The notes beneath the pieces were generated by a model, which saw only the letters and a list, made by a program, of their open reading frames with translations, was not told the DNA's origin and did no database searches. A DNA stretch of 64,000 bases, from the NCBI RefSeq assembly GCF_029285175.1, contig NZ_JABEDH010000006.1, positions 1-64,000 on the forward strand, in the 5' to 3' direction. Positions 57,561-64,000 of the stretch are shown piece after piece (positions within the stretch are counted from its first letter, which is position 1; each line of letters begins with the position of its first letter). Position numbers and translations under genes: made by a program. Source of the DNA: Sulfitobacter sp. M05. GTDB taxonomy: Bacteria > Pseudomonadota > Alphaproteobacteria > Rhodobacterales > Rhodobacteraceae.

Positions 57561-59372
57561 ATGGATGCAAAGACATCAATGTTTCCAAGCGCATATGACC
57601 TGAAAGCGCCAGCAGGGGCAGAAGGTTGGGAAGACCTTTATCCCTATTACCTGAAGTTCCAGCCGGCTTTGCGCGAGAAAGAGGACCAAAAATTCTGGTT
57701 CTGTGACAGCCAGCATTGGCCGAACCCGTTCAAGCCTTTTGATGCGATGACGGTTGAATTCGCGGTCAAATGTCTTGGCCAGTATAACACCCGCCATTAT
57801 CTGGTGCCGCCTGCCAATGGTGTCGATTACAGAATCCACAACGGTTATGTGTACATGTCGCCTATCGGGGTCGCGCCCGAGTTGATCGAGGACCGCGTGC
57901 CGCAGTTCATGGACCGTGCGGGGCATTACTTCCAGAACTGGCCGTCTCTGCTTGAGAACTGGCACAAAAAGGTAAAAGCCAACATCGACGAGATGGAAGC
58001 GATCAGCTTTGAAAAATTGCCTGACGTGGTACCGGTGGAATGGGTCAAGGATGGCGTGGGTCTTGATAACACAACCGCCCTTTCGGAAAACTATGACCGC
58101 ATGATCCAGCTGATTTATCGGACATGGCAGTACCATTTTGAGTTCCTGAACCTTGGCTATGCCGCCTATCTGGATTTCTTTGGATTCATGAAGGAGCAGT
58201 TCCCGTCGATCCCGGATCAGGCGATTGCAAAGATGGTGCAGGGCCACAACAGCGATTTGTTCCGACCCGATGACGAGGTAAAGAAACTTGCCCGTCTCGC
58301 GGTGGAACTGGGCGTTGCAGAGGCATTGAAAACCGGTTCGGTAGAGGAAGCGCTGGCCGCGGTTCAAAGCCAGCCGGAGGGTGCCAAATGGGTTGCGGCA
58401 TGGGAAGCCGCGAAAGACCCGTGGTTCAATTACACCACCGGCAATGGTTTTTATTCAACCGACAAATACTGGAACGAACACCTTGATATTCCACTGGGGT
58501 ATCTGCGCAATTACATTGAACGGATCGAGGCGGGTGAGACAATAGAGCGTCCGATGGACGCGCTTCACGCCGAACGTGACCGGATTGCGTCAGAGTATCA
58601 GGAGATGATGTCGCCTGAAGCCGCTGAGGCGTTTCAAGGTAAAATGGGGCTGGCTCGGACGGTCTATCCATATGTCGAAGATCACAATTTCTACATCGAA
58701 CATTGGTCGATGGGCGTGTTCTGGAAAAAGATGCGTGCGCTGTCCAAGCTGCTTCACGAAGAGGGGTTCTGGCCAACCGAAGACGGTATGTTCTACCTGA
58801 CCCGTAACGAGGTGCGGGATGTCATTTTCGACTATGGCAATGCTTGGGCTGTTGGCGGCGAATGGGCCGGACCAACACATTGGCCGCAAGAGATCGAGCG
58901 GCGCCGTGGCATCATTGATGCGCTGGCGACGCAGGCACCGCAGCCCGCATTGAACAACCCGCCCGAGGTGATCACGGAACCGTTTACCATCATGTTGTGG
59001 GGCATCACTTCGGACTCGATCAAGAACTGGATTGGCGGCGATGAGGCCAGCGAAGGCCTGACCGGCATGGCGGCAAGCCCCGGTGCGGTTGAAGGGATCG
59101 CGCGGGTGATCCGCAACCCGGATCAGCTGGACGAGATTGAACAGGGTGAAATCCTTGTTGCGCCGGTCACCGCGCCAAGCTGGGCACCTGTGTTTGGCAA
59201 GATTCAGGCCACTGTCACCGACATTGGCGGCATGATGAGCCACGCTGCCATTGTGTGCCGCGAATACGGCTTGCCGGCGGTGACGGGAACCGGATCTGCC
59301 AGCACCAAGATCAAGACAGGTGACAGGATACGTGTGGACGGCAACACCGGACAGGTCACCGTGTTGAGCTGA
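57561..59372 (+). CDS. Phenol-phosphorylating enzyme, phospho-His subunit
   Basis: 603 residues from the ATG at 57561 (GGGAGGAG upstream; the frame upstream belongs to the previous gene's antisense). Residues 1-500 form a helical substrate domain found in phenylphosphate synthase-type proteins (WFCDSQHWPNPFKPFDAM, HNGYVYMSP). The C-terminal mobile domain (about 510-603) carries the swivelling His561 in DIGGMMSHAAIVCREYG, then LPAVTGTGSAS and GDRIRVDG. The C-terminal PEP/pyruvate-binding barrel of PEP synthase is absent, so the phosphate must go to another acceptor, here probably a phenol. Partner of the preceding subunit. Confidence 0.85.
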   Translation: MDAKTSMFPSAYDLKAPAGAEGWEDLYPYYLKFQPALREKEDQKFWFCDSQHWPNPFKPFDAMTVEFAVKCLGQYNTRHYLVPPANGVDYRIHNGYVYMSPIGVAPELIEDRVPQFMDRAGHYFQNWPSLLENWHKKVKANIDEMEAISFEKLPDVVPVEWVKDGVGLDNTTALSENYDRMIQLIYRTWQYHFEFLNLGYAAYLDFFGFMKEQFPSIPDQAIAKMVQGHNSDLFRPDDEVKKLARLAVELGVAEALKTGSVEEALAAVQSQPEGAKWVAAWEAAKDPWFNYTTGNGFYSTDKYWNEHLDIPLGYLRNYIERIEAGETIERPMDALHAERDRIASEYQEMMSPEAAEAFQGKMGLARTVYPYVEDHNFYIEHWSMGVFWKKMRALSKLLHEEGFWPTEDGMFYLTRNEVRDVIFDYGNAWAVGGEWAGPTHWPQEIERRRGIIDALATQAPQPALNNPPEVITEPFTIMLWGITSDSIKNWIGGDEASEGLTGMAASPGAVEGIARVIRNPDQLDEIEQGEILVAPVTAPSWAPVFGKIQATVTDIGGMMSHAAIVCREYGLPAVTGTGSASTKIKTGDRIRVDGNTGQVTVLS

Positions 59373-59423
59373 CGCAAGGCCGGGGTGCGCATCTGGCGCA
59401 CCTCGCATGAACTGGAGGCAGGA

Positions 59424-60029
59424 ATGCTTGATTTGAGCCAAGGTTTTGAACGGTACGATCCCGTATGGCGCGCCGCCAAACCCTATATGCGGGCCCGCAA
59501 AAACGACGTCCACATCCCGTTGTCATTCGCGTGGGCCGCGCAGTTGCTGGAAACCTATACAGAAGCGGACCGCGATATATGTCTGTTGGCCATCCTGCTG
59601 CATGATATCGGGTGGCATTCGATCGACATGCAGGACATCATCGAAAAGGGGTTCAGCGGGCCCAATATGCTGCAATCCGACGTGCGCTATCTGCACGAAG
59701 AAGAAGGCGTAAGACTGGGCACCGAAGTGCTGAGATCTACGGCTTGGGATGATGCCACAATCGACGCCGTTTGCGAGATCATCGACGGGCACGACACAAG
59801 GCCGGACCCGCGGCATCTGAATGACCGGATCGTCAGGGACGCAGACAAGCTGTGGCGCTTTGACGTGACCGGTATCGCCGTCGCCTGTGACTGGTTCAAA
59901 CTGACGCCCGGTGCCTATGCAGAGCGGCTTGAGGATCAAAAAGACAAACTTGAAACCGAAGCGGGCCGGCAGTTTGCTGCACAAACACTGGCCGCATCAC
60001 GTAACACATTGATGTTGCACGTACTCTAG
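59424..60029 (+). CDS. creD: HD-domain phosphohydrolase, CreD-like (copy 1)
   Basis: 201 residues from the ATG at 59424 (GGAGG 5-6 bases upstream). Metal-binding HD residues: His30, HD pair His60-Asp61 in LLHDIGW, and Asp141 in RDADKLWRF, with IIDGHDT at 120-125. It should remove phosphate from 4-carboxyphenyl phosphate to give 4-hydroxybenzoate. A related HD gene lies downstream of the aldehyde dehydrogenase. Which copy is the true phosphohydrolase is unknown. Confidence 0.78.
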   Translation: MLDLSQGFERYDPVWRAAKPYMRARKNDVHIPLSFAWAAQLLETYTEADRDICLLAILLHDIGWHSIDMQDIIEKGFSGPNMLQSDVRYLHEEEGVRLGTEVLRSTAWDDATIDAVCEIIDGHDTRPDPRHLNDRIVRDADKLWRFDVTGIAVACDWFKLTPGAYAERLEDQKDKLETEAGRQFAAQTLAASRNTLMLHVL

Positions 60030-60039
60030 GGGAACTCAC

Positions 60040-61479
60040 ATGGAGATGTTTATCAACGGGGCATGGACTCCGGCGGCCTCTGGCGCGCGCCAGAACGTGA
60101 CGGCGCCGGCCACCGGCGCGGTTTTTGACAGCGTTCCAACCGGGGATGCAGGGGATGCCAATGCCGCCATCGAGGCCGCAGCGCAGGCGTTTGAGAGCTG
60201 GAAACAGGTACCCATGACCGAACGTGTCCGCATTCAGAAAGCCTGTGCCCAGGCGATGCGCGACAACGCGGATGCAGTTGGCGCGACACTTAACCGCGAA
60301 CTGGGTCGCCCTTTGCAGGCCTGTGTCGCCGAGATCACCCGCTCAGCCGATTTGCTGGATGTATACGGCGAAGAAGGTCTGCGCTTGAATGCCACGATGT
60401 CGCTGGCGTCGGGAATGGGTGAAAAGACCATTGTCACCCGTGATCCTTTGGGTGTGGTCGTGGCGATCACACCTTTCAACTATCCGATCACGCTGTTGAT
60501 GTTCAAACTGGGTGCCGCACTTGTTGCTGGCTGCACTGTTGTGGCCAAACCGGCGGAAGACACGCCGCTGTCTACCCTGATGCTGGCCAAACTGTTCTTT
60601 GATGCAGGGCTTCCGCGAGGCGTGTTCAATGTCGTCACGGGCAGGGGCCGCGGCATTGGCACGGCGATGATCGAACATCCTGTGCCGCGCAAAATTGCCT
60701 TTACTGGTGGCACCGCCGCCGGCAAGGCCATTGCGGCGGCGGCGACAGGAACATTGAAGCGTGTGACGCTTGAACTGGGCGGACAAAGTGCCGCTATTGT
60801 TTGTGCCGACGCCAATCTTGAAAAGGCGGTTAATGCCATTGCGCGGCATGGTTTCGCCAATTCGGGACAGTTCTGCTACCGCGTCAACCGCGTCTATGTG
60901 GAACGTCCGGTGTACGAGGCATTCTTGAACGGGCTGGCTGAAAAGGCGGCACAGCTAACGCTGGCTCCGGCGGGCTGTGATGGTGATCTTGGTCCGCTGG
61001 TTAATGAAAAAATCTATGCCAATAGCGAAATACAGGTCGCCGATGCACGTGAAAAAGGTGCGCGGGTAATCCTTGGTGGCGACCGCCAGACAGGTGCCGG
61101 ATTTGACCAAGGGTTCTATTTCCCGCCAACGATCATTGCCGATGCAACCCACGACATGCTTGTGCTGACCGAAGAAACCTTTGGTCCGGTGCTTGGTATC
61201 TGTGTTGTAGATGATGCTTTCGAGGCGCTGAAACACGCGAACAACAACCGGTACGGTCTGGCGGGGTTTGTCTTTGCTGGCGATCTGGCCAAGGGTTTGA
61301 CCCTTTGCGAGGGAATGGAAGCGGGTTCGGTCTGGTTGAACGACATTCACCGGTCGTCTCACTACGTGCCATTTGGCGGTATAAAGGAAAGCGGCCTTGG
61401 CCGCGAAAAGGGCCGCTATGGTGTTGAAAGTTATCTGGAATACAAAACCATGTACCTCAGTTACGAGGTCCCTGCGTGA
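60040..61479 (+). CDS. creC: Aldehyde dehydrogenase, CreC-like
   Basis: 479 residues; AGGGGA 6 bases before the ATG. NAD-dependent ALDH fold: PFNYPI, FTGGTAAGK, catalytic Glu in LELGGQ and Cys279 in NSGQFCYR. The final FGGIKESGLGREKGRYG is typical. It should oxidise an aryl aldehyde (4-formylphenyl phosphate in the Cre scheme) to the acid. Its stop overlaps the GTG of the second HD gene. Confidence 0.85.
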   Translation: MEMFINGAWTPAASGARQNVTAPATGAVFDSVPTGDAGDANAAIEAAAQAFESWKQVPMTERVRIQKACAQAMRDNADAVGATLNRELGRPLQACVAEITRSADLLDVYGEEGLRLNATMSLASGMGEKTIVTRDPLGVVVAITPFNYPITLLMFKLGAALVAGCTVVAKPAEDTPLSTLMLAKLFFDAGLPRGVFNVVTGRGRGIGTAMIEHPVPRKIAFTGGTAAGKAIAAAATGTLKRVTLELGGQSAAIVCADANLEKAVNAIARHGFANSGQFCYRVNRVYVERPVYEAFLNGLAEKAAQLTLAPAGCDGDLGPLVNEKIYANSEIQVADAREKGARVILGGDRQTGAGFDQGFYFPPTIIADATHDMLVLTEETFGPVLGICVVDDAFEALKHANNNRYGLAGFVFAGDLAKGLTLCEGMEAGSVWLNDIHRSSHYVPFGGIKESGLGREKGRYGVESYLEYKTMYLSYEVPA

Positions 61480-62087
61480 TTGCCGATACGCTCATATCCC
61501 GCGACCTTGCGCTTTGGCAGGACGCCCGCGGTTTTCTTGATGTGCGTTCAAATGACGTTCACACGTTGATCTCCTATCGCTTGGCGCGGGCCTTGCTGGC
61601 AGAAGAGGGCGGTGCTGATGCGGCCATCGTACTGCCGGCGATTTTGCTGCACGATGTTGGGTGGAAACGGATTGATCCTGAGCTGCTTAGCCAGGCCGTG
61701 GGCCCCAACGCAACACGTCCCGATCTGGTGCGCGCGCATGAGGTGCATGGTGTGGAAATCGCCGGTGAAATTCTGCGCAGGCACCAGCCGAACGGTGTTG
61801 ATATTGATGCGGTGCTTGCAATCATAGACCGCCACGACACGGGGCAGGGGGCGACATCGCCAGAGGATGCTCTTGTCAAAGATGCTGACAAAGCGTGGCG
61901 GTTTACACCGCATGGGGTGGCAACAATCAGCGGTTGGTTCGGCAACGGGATTGATGAAACTCTGGCAATGCTTGAGGACTTTGTGATGCCCACGATGTTG
62001 ACCCCCGCAGGGCGGATCATCGCCGGTGCCCTGTTGGCGGCAGGACGTGCCGAAGCACAGTCAAAACACTATCTAAAGGAAATCTAG
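61476..62087 (+). CDS. HD-domain phosphohydrolase-like protein (copy 2)
   Basis: 203 residues, GTG start coupled to the aldehyde dehydrogenase gene (GTGA). Paralogous to the product of 59424-60029: shared LLHDVGW with His59-Asp60, IIDRHDT, DADKAWRF with Asp138, and His29. All four metal residues are kept, so both copies may be active, perhaps on different phosphate esters, or in a heteromer. The copies flank the aldehyde dehydrogenase. Confidence 0.78.
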   Translation: MIADTLISRDLALWQDARGFLDVRSNDVHTLISYRLARALLAEEGGADAAIVLPAILLHDVGWKRIDPELLSQAVGPNATRPDLVRAHEVHGVEIAGEILRRHQPNGVDIDAVLAIIDRHDTGQGATSPEDALVKDADKAWRFTPHGVATISGWFGNGIDETLAMLEDFVMPTMLTPAGRIIAGALLAAGRAEAQSKHYLKEI

Positions 62088-62088
62088 A

Positions 62089-62850
62089 ATGTCCGATCTG
62101 GGATTAGCGAATAAACGCGTCATCGTTACAGGTGCCGCTGGCGGTCTGGGGCGCGCCTTTGCCGAAGGGTTTTCAGACGCCGGCGCACATGTCATTGCCG
62201 CCGATCTGAACGAGAGCGGCGCGCGCGAAACCGCAGAAGGGATCACCCGCGCGGGCGGACAGGCAATCGGGGCCAAGGTGGATGTTACCAGCGCAACAAG
62301 CTGTGCCGCCCTTGCCACCGTGGCCGAGCAGACCCTTGGCGGGCTTGATATCGTGATCAACAATGCCGCGATCTATGCCGGGCTTGAACGCAAGCCTTTT
62401 GCCGAGATCGAGGAAGATGTCTGGGACAAGGTGATGGCGGTCAATGTTAAAGGGGTCTGGCAAATGACCCGCGCCGCTTCACCCCTGATAAAGCAGGCCG
62501 GCGGTGGCGCGATTGTCAACGTGGCCTCTGCCACGGTTTTCTCCGGCTCGCCGCAATGGATGCATTATGTGGCCTCCAAAGGGGCAGTCATCGCAATGAC
62601 GCGGTCTCTGGCGCGTGAGCTGGGGGATGATGGCATCCGCGCAAATGTCATTGCACCGGGTTTTACCCTGACCGAGGCCAGCCTTGATTTGATCGAGGAT
62701 GCACAGAACTACGGCGTGACGCGCGGGGCGCTCAAGCGGTCTGCGGATGCGCATGATATGGTCGGGTCGGCGTTATATCTGGCATCTGATCTTGCTGGTT
62801 TTGTCACCGGACAAACCCTTGTCGTCGACGGTGGTCGGCAATTCATCTGA
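62089..62850 (+). CDS. creG: Short-chain dehydrogenase, CreG-like alcohol dehydrogenase
   Basis: 253 residues, 1 base after the HD gene. Classical SDR: cofactor motif GAAGGLGRA, NNAA near 88, catalytic Tyr160 and Lys164 (HYVASKGA), and the end VTGQTLVVDGGRQF. In the Cre scheme it oxidises the benzylic alcohol to the aldehyde; the P450 can also carry the chemistry further. Substrate inferred. Confidence 0.85.
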   Translation: MSDLGLANKRVIVTGAAGGLGRAFAEGFSDAGAHVIAADLNESGARETAEGITRAGGQAIGAKVDVTSATSCAALATVAEQTLGGLDIVINNAAIYAGLERKPFAEIEEDVWDKVMAVNVKGVWQMTRAASPLIKQAGGGAIVNVASATVFSGSPQWMHYVASKGAVIAMTRSLARELGDDGIRANVIAPGFTLTEASLDLIEDAQNYGVTRGALKRSADAHDMVGSALYLASDLAGFVTGQTLVVDGGRQFI

Positions 62851-62860
62851 GGAGCAGAAT

Positions 62861-63175
62861 ATGACCAAGCTGGTATTTATCGAACCTTCCGGTATGCGCC
62901 GTGAGATTGAGGTGACAAGCGGACAAAGCGTCATGCAGGCCGCAACCACTGCCGGCGTGGCCGGTATTGATGCGGAGTGTGGCGGTTCCTGCATGTGTGC
63001 GACCTGTCACTGTCTGGTTGTTGAGGCACCCGTTTCCCTGCCCAAAATGGAAACCGACGAGGCCGACACGCTGGAATTCACCGCCGAAGAGATGCATGAC
63101 AACAGCAGACTGACATGCCAGCTGGCTGTGACGGAGGATCTGGGCGGGACTGTTTTCAAAGTGATCGGGCGCTAG
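62861..63175 (+). CDS. creF: [2Fe-2S] ferredoxin, CreF-like
   Basis: 104 residues; GGAG 6 bases upstream of the ATG. Adrenodoxin/putidaredoxin type: cluster ligands Cys40, Cys46, Cys49 and Cys86 (ECGGSCMCATCHC, RLTCQLAV), with an extra Cys44 and Cys51 near the cluster. It should carry single electrons from the next gene's reductase to the P450 at the head of the operon. Confidence 0.92.
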   Translation: MTKLVFIEPSGMRREIEVTSGQSVMQAATTAGVAGIDAECGGSCMCATCHCLVVEAPVSLPKMETDEADTLEFTAEEMHDNSRLTCQLAVTEDLGGTVFKVIGR

Positions 63176-63176
63176 C

Positions 63177-64000
63177 ATGGCAGGCGTTTTGATCATCGGG
63201 GCCGGGCATGGCGGTGTACAATTGGCCGCCAGCCTGCGCGACGCGGGGTTTGACGGCGCCGTCAGCCTGCTGTCGGAAGACCCGGATTTCCCCTACCACA
63301 AGCCGCCACTGTCCAAATCCTTCATGGCGGCGCATGATACCGCGTTGCAGCCCTTGCGCGCCGAGGTGTTCTTTGAACAGAATCGGATTGACCTGAAACT
63401 GGGCACCGTTGTGGAACAGATTGACCGGTCCGCCAAAGTGGTGGTTTGCAGCGATGGCCGCAAAATTGCCTATGACAAGCTGGTCATTGCGACTGGAACC
63501 CGTGCGCGCAGGCTGTCGATACCGGGGGCCGATCTGCCCGAAGTGTTTTACCTCAGGACTGCACAGGATGCGCGGGCAATGCGCGCGGCCTTACCTTCCA
63601 TGCGCCGTGTAGCTGTGATCGGCGGAGGCTTTATCGGGCTTGAGGCCGCGGCCATGTTGTCAGGGCGCGGGGTGAAGGTTGACGTAATCGAAGTGGCGCC
63701 GCGTTTGTTGGGCCGGGCCACAAGTGATGCCATCGCGCAGCAGGTTGCCAACCATTTGCAGTCAATCGATGTCACCCTGCATCTGTGCCAGACGGTGGAT
63801 GCGATTACGCAAAAGGACGGCAACGTTTGCGGCATCGATCTGGGAGGCAATGTGCTGGCCGCCGATCATGTCCTTATTGGAGTCGGTGCCTTGCCGGTTG
63901 ATATGCTGGCGCGGGATGCGAGTCTGCGTACGGAAAATGGCATCCTTGTCGATGAATTTCTGCGCACAGAAGATGCCGATATCTTTGCAATTGGCGATTG
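63177..64000 (+). CDS. creE: Ferredoxin reductase, CreE-like, cut by right window edge
   Basis: The frame opens at the ATG 63177, 1 base after the ferredoxin stop, and runs off the right edge after about 274 residues (family length about 400). Putidaredoxin-reductase type: FAD motif IIGAGHGGVQLA, FPYHKPPLSKSF, LVIATGTRARRL, NADH motif VIGGGFIGLEAA, and the second FAD motif begins FAIGD just at the edge. It would pass electrons from NAD(P)H to the ferredoxin. Last visible gene of the Cre-like operon. Confidence 0.92.
   Translation, partial: MAGVLIIGAGHGGVQLAASLRDAGFDGAVSLLSEDPDFPYHKPPLSKSFMAAHDTALQPLRAEVFFEQNRIDLKLGTVVEQIDRSAKVVVCSDGRKIAYDKLVIATGTRARRLSIPGADLPEVFYLRTAQDARAMRAALPSMRRVAVIGGGFIGLEAAAMLSGRGVKVDVIEVAPRLLGRATSDAIAQQVANHLQSIDVTLHLCQTVDAITQKDGNVCGIDLGGNVLAADHVLIGVGALPVDMLARDASLRTENGILVDEFLRTEDADIFAIGD

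Overview
The window (about 60% G+C, densely packed, many ATGA/GTGA overlaps) looks like an alphaproteobacterium of the Rhodobacterales (Roseobacter group). This rests on the gene styles: a rhizobial-type T6SS without tssJ, a DUF442-SQR fusion with split YeeE genes, and a pobA-pcaDCHG block under a PcaQ-like LysR regulator. The genus cannot be fixed from the sequence. There is no gene-free stretch over 300 bases, and I saw no tRNA, rRNA, CRISPR array or insertion sequence.

Layout. (1) 1-5219: 3' part of a giant autotransporter adhesin. (2) 5345-40827: one complete type VI secretion locus. The left plus-strand operon is tssK-tssL-tssM-tagF-pppA-ppkA. The right minus-strand block is tagH-tssA-tssB-tssC-hcp-tssE-tssF-tssG-clpV plus a small EF-hand-loop protein. 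A plus-strand vgrG-DUF4123-PAAR module follows. Between the two operons lies an unusual accessory block: ExbB, two ExbD, a TonB-like protein whose periplasmic module matches that of the PpkA kinase, secreted proteins, a caspase-like/PG-binding protein and a dual M23 + SLT murein hydrolase. (3) 40908-42137: an AraC regulator and a VOC protein. (4) 42220-48095: a sulfide/thiosulfate module (DUF2892, two YeeE halves, persulfide dioxygenase, DUF442-SQR, SulP) behind a cluster of palindromes. (5) 48096-52624 (minus): 4-hydroxybenzoate and protocatechuate catabolism (pobA, pcaD, pcaC, pcaH, pcaG, and a BKACE/DUF849 gene), with a divergent LysR gene. (6) 53628-64000 (plus): a MEDS-SARP regulator followed by P450, two dikinase-like phosphotransferase subunits, HD phosphohydrolase, aldehyde dehydrogenase, second HD protein, SDR, [2Fe-2S] ferredoxin and ferredoxin reductase (cut by the right edge).

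The last block is the most exciting. Its gene content matches the phosphorylation-first 4-cresol (Cre) pathway described in Corynebacterium glutamicum. The phenol is phosphorylated by a split PEP-synthase-like enzyme, its methyl group is oxidised by P450/ferredoxin/reductase, SDR and ALDH, and an HD phosphohydrolase removes the phosphate to give 4-hydroxybenzoate. PobA and the Pca enzymes encoded next door would then carry 4-hydroxybenzoate to beta-ketoadipate, except that pcaB is not in the window. The BKACE enzyme might handle beta-ketoadipate. The pathway assignment is inference from gene content and order.

In the T6SS, kinase, phosphatase, FHA protein and shared DDDKT motifs in TssL and PpkA suggest phosphothreonine control. 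The ExbBD/TonB-like operon may feed an envelope signal into it.
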